A stretch of 64,000 nt of DNA from UBA4810 sp002479215 (GTDB taxonomy: Bacteria > Desulfobacterota > Syntrophia > Syntrophales > Smithellaceae). The stretch is taken from the NCBI GenBank assembly GCA_049514435.1, contig JBEKVB010000001.1:186001-250000 (forward strand). Direction: 5' to 3'. The notes beneath the pieces were generated by a model. The model was not told the DNA's origin. It made no database searches and saw nothing but the letters and a program-made list of their open reading frames with translations. Positions 33,476 through 42,543 of the stretch are shown here, one piece after another; position 1 is the stretch's first letter, and each line of letters opens with the position of its first letter. Made by a program: the position numbers and the translations under genes.

Positions 33476-34981
33476 ATGAACATCGCTGAATTAGCTTTAA
33501 AAAATCAAGAAGTAGGAGAACATGTTAGTTATATCTTTGAGGGGCAGGAGATAACGAACATGCAGATGGACCGTGTCGCCAAGAAACTGGGCAATGCTCT
33601 CAAAAAATTGGGGGTGAAAAGGGGTGACCGTGTCATCATGCAGATGCAGAACTGCCCGGAAGTCCTCCAGGCCTTTCAGGCCATCTGGAAAATAGGCGCT
33701 ATAACTATCCCGATCAACTATCTGGTCGGTCAAGAAGAAATCAATTTTATTTATAAGGACAGCGGGGCGAATACTATCATTACCTCCCCTGAACATCTCG
33801 ACAAAGTAAAGATAGCACAATCCAAAGTTTCCGGAGTCAAAAACATCATCATGGTTTCCGACAAAGAACACCCCGGTACACATTCCTTTAAGAAGCTTGT
33901 TGAAGAGAATTCAGATAAGCTTAAAATTGTTGCAACTGCCGACGATGACGTTGCCGCCCTGATTTATACTTCCGGTACAACGGGCACCCCAAAGGGGGTC
34001 ATGCTCACTCATTACGGTCTTTACTTCGTTGCCAAATGCCAACAGGATACGACCAACCTTCCGCAGGATCTGGTTACGATTGCCGTTCTGCCGCTTTGCC
34101 ATTCTTTCGGGGTCGCCATGATGAACGGCGCCTTCCTCCGCTATCACGGCAAAGTCGTCATTATGCGGCAGTTCAATCTCGAACATCTTTTCTCCAACAT
34201 CCAAAAGTATAAGGTCCAGAGTGTCCCGGCCGTTCCTACCATGTATGTCTATATGCTGCTGTTTCCTGACGCCGACAAGTATGATGTAAGCTCCGTTAAG
34301 AACTGGGTTAGCGGCTCGGCGCCGCTGTCCTTGGATACCTGGAAACAGTTCAAGGAAAAATTCGGCGGCGAAATCGCCGAAGGATGGGGCCTGACCGAAG
34401 CCGGGGCCGGCAATGCCGGTCAATCCCATGTGGCCCTGAAGAAGCCCGGCTCCATAGGGATCCCCATGAAGGGAATGGAGATAAAGATCTTTGATAACAA
34501 TGACAAGGAAGTACCCCAAGGTCAAGAGGGCGAAATAGTTCTCCGCGGGCCGATGGTCATGAAGGGCTACTGGAACCTGCCCGAGGCGACGGCCGAGGTG
34601 ATCAAGAATGGCTGGCTCCATACGGGCGATATAGGTTACGTTGATAAGGACGGCTACTTCTTTATCACTGACCGGAAGAAGGATATTATCATTAAGGGGG
34701 GCGAAAATATTTCGCCGCGGACGATTGAGGAAGTCCTCTACAGCCATACCTGTATAGTCGAGGCGGCTGTTATCGGCATCAAGGACCCGGTCTATGGCGA
34801 AGATATTAAGGCCTTTGTGACATTGAAACCGGGGCAAACGGCGACACCGGAAGAAATCAAAGTGTACTGCGCAGGCAAGCTCAAGAAATTCTTCGTCCCC
34901 AAGGAAATCGTTATCATGTCTGCCCTCCCCAAAACGCTGGTGGGCAAGATTCTGAAGAAAGAATTGAGAAAACTGCAGTAG
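33476..34981 (+). CDS. Acyl-CoA ligase (AMP-forming, FadD-like)
   Basis: The 501-residue member of the ANL family has the phosphate-binding loop YTSGTTGTPKG, the motif GWGLTEAG, TGDIGYVDKDGYFFI, DRKKDIIIKGGENI and the C-terminal catalytic lysine in GKILKKELR. It makes an acyl-adenylate and then the CoA ester of a carboxylic acid. The sequence resembles medium/long-chain fatty acid and some aromatic acid ligases, so the substrate is not settled. It lies 110 bases after the MFS gene and is followed by a terminator. The start ATG is 11 bases after a GGGGG. Confidence 0.92.
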   Translation: MNIAELALKNQEVGEHVSYIFEGQEITNMQMDRVAKKLGNALKKLGVKRGDRVIMQMQNCPEVLQAFQAIWKIGAITIPINYLVGQEEINFIYKDSGANTIITSPEHLDKVKIAQSKVSGVKNIIMVSDKEHPGTHSFKKLVEENSDKLKIVATADDDVAALIYTSGTTGTPKGVMLTHYGLYFVAKCQQDTTNLPQDLVTIAVLPLCHSFGVAMMNGAFLRYHGKVVIMRQFNLEHLFSNIQKYKVQSVPAVPTMYVYMLLFPDADKYDVSSVKNWVSGSAPLSLDTWKQFKEKFGGEIAEGWGLTEAGAGNAGQSHVALKKPGSIGIPMKGMEIKIFDNNDKEVPQGQEGEIVLRGPMVMKGYWNLPEATAEVIKNGWLHTGDIGYVDKDGYFFITDRKKDIIIKGGENISPRTIEEVLYSHTCIVEAAVIGIKDPVYGEDIKAFVTLKPGQTATPEEIKVYCAGKLKKFFVPKEIVIMSALPKTLVGKILKKELRKLQ

Positions 34982-35001
34982 GACGGCTTAGCAGGCAATC
35001 C

Positions 35002-35038
35002 GGCTCCCTCTTTTTCCAGCGAGGGAGCCTTGCCCTTT
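35002..35038 (+). terminator. Rho-independent terminator after the acyl-CoA ligase
   Basis: GGCTCCCTC and GAGGGAGCC form a nine-base stem with a ten-base loop, followed by TTGCCCTTTTA. It lies 20 bases beyond the stop codon. Confidence 0.85.
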
Positions 35039-35235
35039 TATATGGTGATTTTTGGAATTCTGAATCCCGCGGACTTGTATTTTATCCACAGGCAAGGTCG
35101 CTTACCTACATTAAGAAAACAGAGTGCACATTGAAATAGATTGATACTCTACTCTGTATGTGGTATTTACATGCCCATCTTTGAAATTCAAAGAATAGTC
35201 CTTGAGAAATTTAAAAAAACTAGGAGGGGAAGACT

Positions 35236-35754
35236 ATGCTAAAGTTTAACCGCAACAGACTTATTTTCGGATTGTTTCTAATTATACTTGTAGCGATAGG
35301 TTATTTGGCAATGGAGGCATTGCAAGTACCCACCTGGCCGGCATTTATGGTGCTGATTTTCTTCCTGATGGCCAAGGGTGATAAGAAAACCGCTCTTCCA
35401 ATCCTGGTAGGCGGCACCGTCGGAATCCTCTTTCTGGTTGTAGCTAAGTTTTTCGTTATGGGCGTTGGACCGAGCATAGGACTGGGCACGGCAAAATTGA
35501 TCTTTATTCTGCTTGTGGTTTATGTCATCGTCGCTTTTGCTGAAATTATTCCGATCTTCGTGAACATTTACAGCTTCATGTTCTTCCTCATCGCCGCTCT
35601 GGCCACCAACGTTCCCAATCCAAATCCCAAAATGGCTCCGTTTTTATGGATTGGAGTTTTACTCATTGGCGGCGGATTATTTGTTCTCGGCATCATAGGC
35701 ATCTACAAGATCTTAACCGCGATCGTACTGAAGAAAGTCGCCAAGGCCAAATAA
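35236..35754 (+). CDS. Small polytopic membrane protein, possibly DUF1097-like
   Basis: The 172-residue protein has about five membrane helices (roughly residues 8-28, 34-50, 55-75, 86-122, 133-160) and a basic C-terminus KKVAKAK. The stretch VPTWPAFMVLIFFLMAKGDKK recalls DUF1097 proteins (YcdZ-like), but I am not sure. AGGAGGGGAAG precedes the ATG. Terminators on both sides make it a single-gene unit. No function can be given. Confidence 0.7.
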   Translation: MLKFNRNRLIFGLFLIILVAIGYLAMEALQVPTWPAFMVLIFFLMAKGDKKTALPILVGGTVGILFLVVAKFFVMGVGPSIGLGTAKLIFILLVVYVIVAFAEIIPIFVNIYSFMFFLIAALATNVPNPNPKMAPFLWIGVLLIGGGLFVLGIIGIYKILTAIVLKKVAKAK

Positions 35755-35782
35755 AGAAATTATTGGATTAAATTTTTAAAAT

Positions 35783-35813
35783 AAAAGGGGTCAATTTTCT
35801 GACCCCTTTTATT
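35783..35813 (+). terminator. Rho-independent terminator
   Basis: AAAAGGGGTCA and TGACCCCTTTT form an 11-base stem with a six-base loop, followed by ATTAAT. It is 30 bases after the membrane protein stop. Confidence 0.85.
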
Positions 35814-35989
35814 AATCCTCAGACAGATTTATGATGAGCATTTATCACGGCAATACGGCTTCTGCGGCCTTAGGCCTTATATCGAGCGGGTGACACACCG
35901 CTATCTCGAGGCAGCCTGTCCCGCACCTGATACTGAGGCAACCTCTACAATGGCTTTGCCCAAGCACACTTCTTTCCAAGGAGAAAATT

Positions 35990-37039
35990 ATGTTCAAAAC
36001 AAGAATGACTCAGATGTTCGGAATTGAGCATCCCATTATGCTCGCCGGTATGAACTGGATTACAGAACCGAAACTGGTATCGGCGGTATGCAATGCCGGA
36101 GGCTTAGGCATACTGGCTATAGCGCGATGCACTCCTAAAGAAACGAAGGAAAATATCCGCCAGTTAAAAGATATGACCGATAAGCCCTTCGGGATAAATC
36201 AGATTTTGGTCGGCCCCGGGGCAAAGGAAAATATTACCGTGGCGATTGAAGAAAAGGTGCCCATCATCAATTATTCACTGGGTAAGCCCTGGTTTGTCAA
36301 CGATGTACATGCCTATGGAGGCAAAGTGGTAGGAACGATTGCCATCGCCAAACATGCCACGAAAGCTGTCCAACTAGGCTGTGATGCTCTGGTGGTAACC
36401 GGTCACGAAGCGGCGGCGCACGGCGCGGCGGCTACCTCCATGGTTCTGATTCCTCTGGTGGCCAGCATGGTGAAGGTGCCTTTAATCGCGGCGGGAGGAT
36501 TTTACGATGGCCGGGGATTAGCGGCGGCGTTGGCTTTAGGGGCAGACGGTATTTCCATGGGTAGCCGTTTTATGGTAGTCAAAGAAAGCATGGTTCATGA
36601 AAACTTCAAGCGTTTGTGCATCCAGGCAACGGAGCAAGACACTCTCTACGATAATGTGTTCGACGGAATGGACGGCCGTGTGCTGAAAACAAAGGAAGCG
36701 GAAGCAATGATGAAACGCGGTTTTCCGCTCATCGCAGCCATCAAGGGAGCGCTTCTGGTCAAACGTTTGATGAATCTATCCTTTTTGAAATTTATGGGTG
36801 TCAGCATGGAAATGTTAAGGGCTGAAGAAGGTCATCCGCTTATGGTGCTCGCCCGTCAGGCTGTGGGAAATATGAAGCATCTGAAGGCTCTTAACGAAGG
36901 CGATGTGGAAGGCGGCATCCTCTTTGCCGGCCAGTGCTGCGGCGGTATCACAGATATACCCACTACAAAAGAACTTATGGGCCGCATTATCAGCGAGGCG
37001 GAAGCGACTTTGGCTAAACTAAATACACTGAAAGTGTAA
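35990..37039 (+). CDS. Nitronate monooxygenase-family FMN flavoprotein
   Basis: The 349-residue TIM-barrel flavoprotein has HPIMLAGMNWI near the N terminus, FGINQILVGP, and VTGHEAAAHGAA, where the active-site His of nitronate monooxygenases lies. The phosphate-binding motifs are AAGGFYDGRG and ALGADGISMGSRF. Relatives include nitronate monooxygenases, FabK enoyl-ACP reductase and enzymes called 2-nitropropane dioxygenase. In an anaerobe an oxygenase role is unlikely, so a reductase role is possible. AAGGAGAAAATT precedes the ATG. No partner gene is adjacent. Confidence 0.85.
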   Translation: MFKTRMTQMFGIEHPIMLAGMNWITEPKLVSAVCNAGGLGILAIARCTPKETKENIRQLKDMTDKPFGINQILVGPGAKENITVAIEEKVPIINYSLGKPWFVNDVHAYGGKVVGTIAIAKHATKAVQLGCDALVVTGHEAAAHGAAATSMVLIPLVASMVKVPLIAAGGFYDGRGLAAALALGADGISMGSRFMVVKESMVHENFKRLCIQATEQDTLYDNVFDGMDGRVLKTKEAEAMMKRGFPLIAAIKGALLVKRLMNLSFLKFMGVSMEMLRAEEGHPLMVLARQAVGNMKHLKALNEGDVEGGILFAGQCCGGITDIPTTKELMGRIISEAEATLAKLNTLKV

Positions 37040-37066
37040 CATCGAAAAAGAAAGCGATAAAATAAT

Positions 37067-37096
37067 GAAAGTGCAGATATTCTTTCCTGCACTTTC
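37067..37096. terminator. Bidirectional hairpin between convergent genes
   Basis: GAAAGTGCAG and CTGCACTTTC form a perfect ten-base stem with a ten-base loop. It lies between the flavoprotein stop (37039) and the rsmI stop (37109), where a shared terminator is expected. T runs are weak. Confidence 0.6.
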
Positions 37097-37108
37097 CAGT
37101 TAAACATA

Positions 37109-37984
37109 TCACCCTACCCTTTTAGTTGCTTCCCCCCCCCAACGAAGCCTAAGCGCAAGATCATAAACCTTTTTTTTGGATATACCTGTTTGGCTTACAA
37201 CTTCGGCTACTGCATCGCGCAATGATAACTGCTTATTTTTTAAAAATGACTTTAGTTTGCTTATTATTTCTTCATCAGTTAAAGTGACCGGGGCTTTTTG
37301 TTCGCCCTGGATAATTATTGTGATCTCTCCCTTAAGTTTTGCCTTACCGGCAAGAAACTCGGATATTTTACCCCGTTTAACTTCTTCAAATATCTTGGTC
37401 AGCTCGCGCGCCATAACTATTTCCCTATTACCCAGCACTTCCTGTAAAGTTTTCAGCGAGTCCAAAAACCTCATGGGTGATTCATAAAAAACAATCGTTC
37501 TTTCCTCGTCTTTCAGAGATTCCATAAATTTTCGTCTTTTATTTTCCCGGGCAGGCATAAACCCGCAAAACAAAAAACTATCCGCGGAAAAACCGGATGC
37601 ACTCAAAGCGGTAATTATCGCGGATGGCCCCGGAATGGGAATAACTCTGATATTTTCATCATGGGCAAAACCTATCAGGTAATGACCGGGGTCGGAAACA
37701 CAGGGAGTACCCGCATCGGACACGTATGCCACATTCATTCCGGAATTTATTTTGGAAATGATAAGCTCGCTTTTTTCCTTTTCATTGTGTTCATGCAAAC
37801 TAATCAAGGACGTTGATATCTTGCAAGCATTAAGTAATTTTCTGGTATGGCGTGTGTCTTCGGCGGCAATAAGATTAACTTCTTTCAATGTACGGATTGC
37901 CCGTAAGGAAATATCTTCCAGATTTCCGATGGGAGTGGCAACAATATAAAGAATCCCCTTTTTTATGCTTGCTCTTTCCGCCAT
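37109..37984 (-). CDS. rsmI: 16S rRNA (cytidine-1402 2'-O) methyltransferase
   Basis: The 291-residue protein has the tetrapyrrole-methylase fold with GILYIVATPIGNLEDIS, AAEDTRHTRKLL, VSDAGTPCVSDPG, IPGPSAIITALSASG and VFYESPMRF. It methylates C1402 in the 16S decoding centre with S-adenosylmethionine. A GTG at 37996 would add four residues, but the ATG at 37984 fits the family better. The last codons include a run of ten G on the coding strand, so the final ten residues depend on the length of that run. It diverges from the UDP-sugar genes. Confidence 0.93.
   Translation of the reverse strand: MAERASIKKGILYIVATPIGNLEDISLRAIRTLKEVNLIAAEDTRHTRKLLNACKISTSLISLHEHNEKEKSELIISKINSGMNVAYVSDAGTPCVSDPGHYLIGFAHDENIRVIPIPGPSAIITALSASGFSADSFLFCGFMPARENKRRKFMESLKDEERTIVFYESPMRFLDSLKTLQEVLGNREIVMARELTKIFEEVKRGKISEFLAGKAKLKGEITIIIQGEQKAPVTLTDEEIISKLKSFLKNKQLSLRDAVAEVVSQTGISKKKVYDLALRLRWGGEATKRVG
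37131..37140. repeat. Run of ten C (G on the rsmI strand) inside the rsmI 3' end
   Basis: A ten-base homopolymer encodes WGG near the RsmI C terminus, about eight codons before the stop. Slippage would alter only the last residues. Confidence 0.9.
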
Positions 37985-38013
37985 AAAAACCCGCACAAAA
38001 ACATTTTTTTAAG

Positions 38014-38042
38014 TTGACATCTGAAGCCTGTTTAAGTTTAAT
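38014..38042 (+). promoter_or_regulatory. Sigma-70 type promoter for the UDP-sugar genes
   Basis: TTGACA (38014-38019), 17 bases, then TTTAAT (38037-38042), lies 44 bases before the UDP-xylose synthase start, in the gap between divergent genes. Confidence 0.75.
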
Positions 38043-38085
38043 AGCAAAACCACAAGATATTTACCACAATGAATAATAAAATTAT

Positions 38086-39030
38086 ATGATAAAACGTATA
38101 TTAATTACCGGTGGCGCCGGATTTTTAGGCTCTCATCTTTGTGAGAGGCTGCTCAACGAAGATAACGACATTGTTTGCCTGGATAATTTTTATACGGGTA
38201 ATAAAGATAATATAACCCATTTTTTGACGAATCCCCATTTTGAGCTAATTCGCCATGATATAATCAATCCCGTTTATCTGGAAGTTGATGAAATATATAA
38301 TCTGGCCTGTCCGGCATCGCCGGTACATTATCAACTCAATCCGATTAAAACAATCAAAGCTAACGTCATCGGAGTCATAAACGTCCTGGGTATTGCCAAG
38401 CGGGCTAAAGCAAAAATTCTACAGGCTTCCACTTCGGAAGTTTACGGTGATCCCGAAATGCACCCGCAAAACGAATCATACTGGGGACGCGTCAATCCTA
38501 TCGGAATTCGCAGCTGTTATGACGAAGGGAAAAGAGCCGCGGAATGCCTGATGATGGATTACCGCAGGCAAAACGGCGTCAATACTAAAATAGCCCGTAT
38601 TTTTAACACTTACGGACCGCGCATGGCAGTTAAAGACGGCCGCGTTGTCAGCAATTTCATTATTCAAGCCCTGCAAGGCGTAGACATTACTGTTTACGGA
38701 GATGGCAGTCATACCAGATCCTTTTGTTACGTGGACGATATGGTGGAAGGATTAATCCGAATGATGAACTGCGCTGATGATTTTTACGGCCCAGTCAACC
38801 TCGGCAATCCGGAAGAATTTACCATTCTGGAATTGGCGCGATTAATAATTAAACTGACAAAAAGCGCCTCGAAGATAATTTTCCAGCCGTTGCCTATGGA
38901 CGATCCGACTCAGCGCAAACCGAATATAACTCTGGCCGGAAATAAGCTGGGATGGAAACCTAAAGTAAATTTGGAAAAAGGTTTGAAAAACACAATCGAA
39001 TATTTTCGTGATATTCTAAAGCATACTTAA
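38086..39030 (+). CDS. uxs: UDP-glucuronate decarboxylase (UDP-xylose synthase)
   Basis: The 314-residue short-chain dehydrogenase-type protein has the NAD motif GGAGFLGSH, LACPASPVHYQ, STSEVYGDPEMHPQ, the Tyr-x3-Lys pair in SCYDEGKRAAE, and FNTYGPRM. These are the marks of UDP-xylose synthases rather than general epimerases. It converts UDP-glucuronate to UDP-xylose. The next gene makes UDP-glucuronate from UDP-glucose, so the two give a two-step route to a pentose donor for surface polysaccharide. A clear promoter lies just upstream, but the ribosome site is weak. Confidence 0.92.
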   Translation: MIKRILITGGAGFLGSHLCERLLNEDNDIVCLDNFYTGNKDNITHFLTNPHFELIRHDIINPVYLEVDEIYNLACPASPVHYQLNPIKTIKANVIGVINVLGIAKRAKAKILQASTSEVYGDPEMHPQNESYWGRVNPIGIRSCYDEGKRAAECLMMDYRRQNGVNTKIARIFNTYGPRMAVKDGRVVSNFIIQALQGVDITVYGDGSHTRSFCYVDDMVEGLIRMMNCADDFYGPVNLGNPEEFTILELARLIIKLTKSASKIIFQPLPMDDPTQRKPNITLAGNKLGWKPKVNLEKGLKNTIEYFRDILKHT

Positions 39031-39044
39031 CTTGCGGAGGCTCT

Positions 39045-40448
39045 ATTAGTAAAATAAAATTCAAAAAGAAGATACTTTGTATCGGGGCAGGTTATGTCGG
39101 AGGCCCTTCGATGGCCATTATTGCCTATAAATGCCCTGATTGCGAAGTAACTGTAGTTGACATTAATCCGGAACGCATTGACGCCTGGAATTCCAATGAA
39201 CTTCCCGTTTATGAACCGGGATTGGACAAAATTATAAAAAAAACCCGCGGCAAAAACTTATTCTTCGCCAGGGATATTGAAAAACAGATCAAAGAAAATG
39301 ACATCATTTTTGTCAGCGTCAATACGCCGACAAAAACATTCGGCACCGGCGCGGGTATGGCCGCAGATTTGCAGTACTGGGAAAAAACAGCCCGGCAAAT
39401 TCTGGAAAATTCCCAATCATCGAAAATCGTAATAGAAAAAAGCACTCTGCCCGTGAAAACCGCTCTGGCTATGGAAAAAATTCTAAATTTAGCAAAGGGT
39501 AAAATTAGATTTGATGTTCTATCCAATCCGGAATTTTTAGCCGAGGGTACCGCTATTGAAGATTTGGAAAATCCCGACCGCGTGCTTATCGGCTCCCATG
39601 AAACAAGAAGCGGCTTAAAAGCCCGTCAGGAATTGGTAGATATTTACTCCAGATGGGTTCCTTCAGAAAAAATAATCACCTCCAATATCTGGAGCGCTGA
39701 GCTCTCCAAATTAGTTGCCAACGCTTTTCTGGCTCAGCGTGTTTCATCCATTAACTCGATTTCTGCTCTTTGCGAAAAAACCGATGCCGATATTTCGGAA
39801 GTCGCCAAAGCCGTGGGAATGGACAGCCGTGTGGGTAGTAAATTTCTCCAAGCCGGGATAGGATTCGGCGGTTCCTGCTTCAAAAAAGACATCTTAAATC
39901 TTGTCTATCTGTGCAGTTATTACGGTCTGAAGGAAGTGGCCGATTATTGGGAAAGTGTAGTGAAAATCAATGAGTACCAACAGGATCGCTTTATGGCGAA
40001 CATCCTCGGCAGCATGTTTAACACCTTGGCCGGAAAAAAGATTTGTATTTTAGGTTTCGCTTTTAAAGCCAATACCGGCGACACCAGAGAAAGTCCGGCC
40101 ATTTATATTACGCGTAAACTGCTCGCGGAACATGCTGAAATCATCATCTCCGACCCCAAAGCTCTGAAAAACGCCGCTTTCGACCTTGTTGGCGTTAAAG
40201 GCAGTGTAAAATACGTCGAAGATCCATACAGCGCCGCCGCCGGCTGTCATGCCTTAGCCATTCTTACCGATTGGGATTTATACCGAAAATTGGATTTCCG
40301 GAAAATATATAAGTCCATGGTCAAACCGGCTTTCCTTTTCGATGGCCGCAATATTATCGACCACAAGAAATGTTTTGCCCTTGGCTTTAATGTTTATCCT
40401 ATCGGTAAACCGGCTTTGAGCCATTTTCAGCCCGAAAACAACTCTTAA
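39045..40448 (+). CDS. ugd: UDP-glucose 6-dehydrogenase, animal/plant type, probable ATT start
   Basis: The NAD motif IGAGYVGGPS lies upstream of the first ATG (39111), so translation must begin earlier. No ATG, GTG or TTG is available in frame. ATT at 39045 follows GCGGAGGC and gives SKIKFKKKILCIGAGYVGG and 467 residues, the usual length of the animal enzyme. The catalytic Cys is in GFGGSCFKKDILNLVYL and the C-terminal NAD-domain motif is ILGFAFKANTGDTRES. Both read like vertebrate and plant UGDH, not the shorter E. coli type. It makes UDP-glucuronate, the substrate for the gene before it. Its last codons overlap yraN on the opposite strand. Confidence 0.9.
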   Translation: MSKIKFKKKILCIGAGYVGGPSMAIIAYKCPDCEVTVVDINPERIDAWNSNELPVYEPGLDKIIKKTRGKNLFFARDIEKQIKENDIIFVSVNTPTKTFGTGAGMAADLQYWEKTARQILENSQSSKIVIEKSTLPVKTALAMEKILNLAKGKIRFDVLSNPEFLAEGTAIEDLENPDRVLIGSHETRSGLKARQELVDIYSRWVPSEKIITSNIWSAELSKLVANAFLAQRVSSINSISALCEKTDADISEVAKAVGMDSRVGSKFLQAGIGFGGSCFKKDILNLVYLCSYYGLKEVADYWESVVKINEYQQDRFMANILGSMFNTLAGKKICILGFAFKANTGDTRESPAIYITRKLLAEHAEIIISDPKALKNAAFDLVGVKGSVKYVEDPYSAAAGCHALAILTDWDLYRKLDFRKIYKSMVKPAFLFDGRNIIDHKKCFALGFNVYPIGKPALSHFQPENNS

Positions 40449-40819
40449 GAACCAATATAATCAAACGCGTTTTTGAAAAGTTTAATTTCGTTTCCGGAAG
40501 AAAGCATTGTTATGGCTATCACGTCAAACCGCGCGCTGATATCGATAATTTTTTTCTTTTGCAAATACCACATGGCCAGTTGAGACATTTTTTTTTGCTT
40601 TCGTACTCCCACCGCTTCTTCAGGATAACCTAATTCACTTGATTTTCTGGTCTTCACTTCGACGAAGACAATCGCGCCTTTTTCACGCGCCACTATATCT
40701 ATTTCACCCAAAAGACACCGAAAATTTTTATCGATTATCCGGTAACCTTTTTTTTTCAGAAAATCAGCGGCAATTTTTTCTCCTTCCTTTCCGGTAGTGA
40801 TTTTTGTCTTATCTTTCAT
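40445..40819 (-). CDS. yraN: YraN family (UPF0102) nuclease-fold protein
   Basis: The 124-residue protein is of normal family length. GKEGEKIAADFLKKKGYRI, LGEIDIVAREKGAIVFVEVKTR and the RKQKK region make up the restriction-endonuclease-like core (Glu-Asp...Glu-x-Lys). Its role is unclear, with some evidence for DNA processing in relatives. It overlaps rnhB by four bases (ATGA). The rplS-rnhB-yraN order is the common bacterial arrangement. Confidence 0.92.
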   Translation of the reverse strand: MKDKTKITTGKEGEKIAADFLKKKGYRIIDKNFRCLLGEIDIVAREKGAIVFVEVKTRKSSELGYPEEAVGVRKQKKMSQLAMWYLQKKKIIDISARFDVIAITMLSSGNEIKLFKNAFDYIGS

Positions 40820-41439
40820 TTTACTTCAAACAAATCCAAGATGGTTTGATTTAAATGTTTGATATGAAATGATTTACGATGAATTTTACACAGGCCGAAT
40901 TGTTTTACGGCGCTGCAGTGTTCTTTAGTTCCATAACCCTTATTTTGCAAAAAATTATACTGGGGAAATTGGCGATGGTACATTTCCATAATCCTGTCGC
41001 GTGATACTTTGGCAATAATCGATGCCGCGGCAATGGAGACACTGCGGTTATCTCCTTTGACCAATGGTTTTTGGGGGATTTGCATAGGGATACAATGAAG
41101 GCCGTCAATTAAAAGAAAATCCGGTGGAGTGGAAAGTTCCAGTACCGCCTCGCGCATAGTTAAAAAAGTTGCTTGCAGAATGTTAACTCGATCAATTATT
41201 TCTGCGTCGGCAATTCCCACACCGACGGCAATCGCTTCGCTTACAATTATATCGTAGAGTTCTTCTCTATTGCGCGCGGAAAGCTTCTTGGAATCTTTTA
41301 TTTTTGAATTTTTATAGGCAACGGGAAAAATTACCGCCGCAGACACGACCGGTCCCGCTAGTGGTCCACGCCCTGCTTCATCAATGCCGGCAATTTGTTT
41401 GTATCCTTCATGGTGGGCAAGTTTTTCGAAAGTATCCAT
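40816..41439 (-). CDS. rnhB: Ribonuclease HII
   Basis: The 207-residue protein starts its catalytic domain with AGIDEAGRGPLAGPVV, which carries the first Asp-Glu pair. LLIDGLH and AAASIIAKVSRDR supply the remaining metal-binding acids and the loop typical of type 2 RNase H. It cuts the RNA strand of RNA-DNA hybrids and removes single ribonucleotides from DNA. It lies downstream of rplS in the classic cluster and overlaps yraN. Confidence 0.95.
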   Translation of the reverse strand: MDTFEKLAHHEGYKQIAGIDEAGRGPLAGPVVSAAVIFPVAYKNSKIKDSKKLSARNREELYDIIVSEAIAVGVGIADAEIIDRVNILQATFLTMREAVLELSTPPDFLLIDGLHCIPMQIPQKPLVKGDNRSVSIAAASIIAKVSRDRIMEMYHRQFPQYNFLQNKGYGTKEHCSAVKQFGLCKIHRKSFHIKHLNQTILDLFEVK

Positions 41440-41518
41440 TGATAGCAGATACCAACAATTAATGTTTCCCTACCGAAAATTCAAGGCATATCGGTATAAA
41501 TTTAAAAATAACTTACTC

Positions 41519-41869
41519 TTAATTATTGTTTGTTGCTTCCTTAATCCTCGCCTTTTTACCTCTCAAGCTTCTCAAATAGTAAAGACGGGAACGGCGCACC
41601 TGCCCTTTGCTGACAACTTCAATCCTGTCAATAATCGGCGAATGCAAAGGAAATGTCCTTTCTACGCCGACACCGTAAGAGACTTTTCTTACCGTAAAAT
41701 TTGCCCGGCTATTGCCGCGTCGTTTGCGGATGACTATCCCTTCAAAAGCTTGAATCCTCTGTTTTTGACCTTCAATAATGCGCACGTATACTTTCACCGT
41801 ATCACCCGTTTTGAAACCGGGAATATCACCTCTCATGTGTTCCTTTTCAATCATTTCCACAATATTCAT
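41519..41869 (-). CDS. rplS: 50S ribosomal protein L19
   Basis: The 116-residue protein matches L19 throughout: FKTGDTVKVYVRIIEG near the start, QAFEGIVIRKR, the VERTFPLHSPIIDRIEVV segment and RSRLYYLRSLRGKKARI. It sits at the 30S-50S interface. A strong GCAGGAGG precedes the ATG. The C-terminal tail is slightly shorter on acidic residues than average but complete. Confidence 0.97.
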   Translation of the reverse strand: MNIVEMIEKEHMRGDIPGFKTGDTVKVYVRIIEGQKQRIQAFEGIVIRKRRGNSRANFTVRKVSYGVGVERTFPLHSPIIDRIEVVSKGQVRRSRLYYLRSLRGKKARIKEATNNN

Positions 41870-41915
41870 TTTCTATTTCCTCCTGCAATCCGCAACCTAT
41901 ATATAATAATTTAGC

Positions 41916-42470
41916 CTAATTACCCATAATTCTATCCAATATTATAGCCGCCGCCGAACGAACGGCAAGATGATTATTATACTTTTTAACTCCTATTATC
42001 GGCTCCAGGCGGAAATCGGCTTTATTTACCAATTCCTCAGCAATTCCCGAACCTGTACCAAATATTAAAAGATAAGGCAAATCACCATTTTTTAATATTT
42101 TTTTCAGCTCTGTGAATGATAAAAGCCTGTCTTTCAAGTTTGCTCCGGTTACAATCGTTTTCGGGACAGATCCCGTTTGCCCTTCAATTTCCATCAAAAC
42201 CTCTTCGAGATTTTCCTTTAATCTAACCAGTTTCAAGGCTTCTTTGCGCGGTGGATTGAAATTCGCTCCGTAACCATCCCGCCAGTGACTGATGATGTTT
42301 TTCGCCAAATCACGTTGGGCAGATATGGGATTGACTATATAAAAACATTTTACATCGTAAGTCTTGGAGCATCTGGCTATATCATGAATATCCATATTCA
42401 CGATAGCCGTGGTCACAACCTCTCCATCTTTATTGTATACTGGATAATGTAAAAGAGCTATATAAAGCAT
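41916..42470 (-). CDS. SPOUT-like RNA methyltransferase (DUF2168 type)
   Basis: The 184-residue protein has YIALLHYPVYNKDGEVVTTA at the N terminus and a knotted-methyltransferase C-terminus with LIFGTGSGIAEEL and NHLAVRSAAAIILDRIMG. It resembles the S-adenosylmethionine-dependent RNA methyltransferases often encoded between trmD and rplS in deltaproteobacteria and some other bacteria. The RNA target is not known to me. It is separated from trmD by 275 bases with two direct repeats, and from rplS by 46. Confidence 0.82.
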   Translation of the reverse strand: MLYIALLHYPVYNKDGEVVTTAIVNMDIHDIARCSKTYDVKCFYIVNPISAQRDLAKNIISHWRDGYGANFNPPRKEALKLVRLKENLEEVLMEIEGQTGSVPKTIVTGANLKDRLLSFTELKKILKNGDLPYLLIFGTGSGIAEELVNKADFRLEPIIGVKKYNNHLAVRSAAAIILDRIMGN

Positions 42471-42543
42471 AAGTGCTTTTCTGGTTTTATATACCTTAAT
42501 GGAAAATACTTCCCATGTGAACCTTCCCGTCCTGATTCGCTTA

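Noticed and set aside
35820..35985. Possible riboswitch before the nitronate monooxygenase-like gene
   Set aside because: Some small inverted repeats (around GAGCGGGTGACACACCGC) are present, but I could not match any known aptamer consensus or build a convincing fold.
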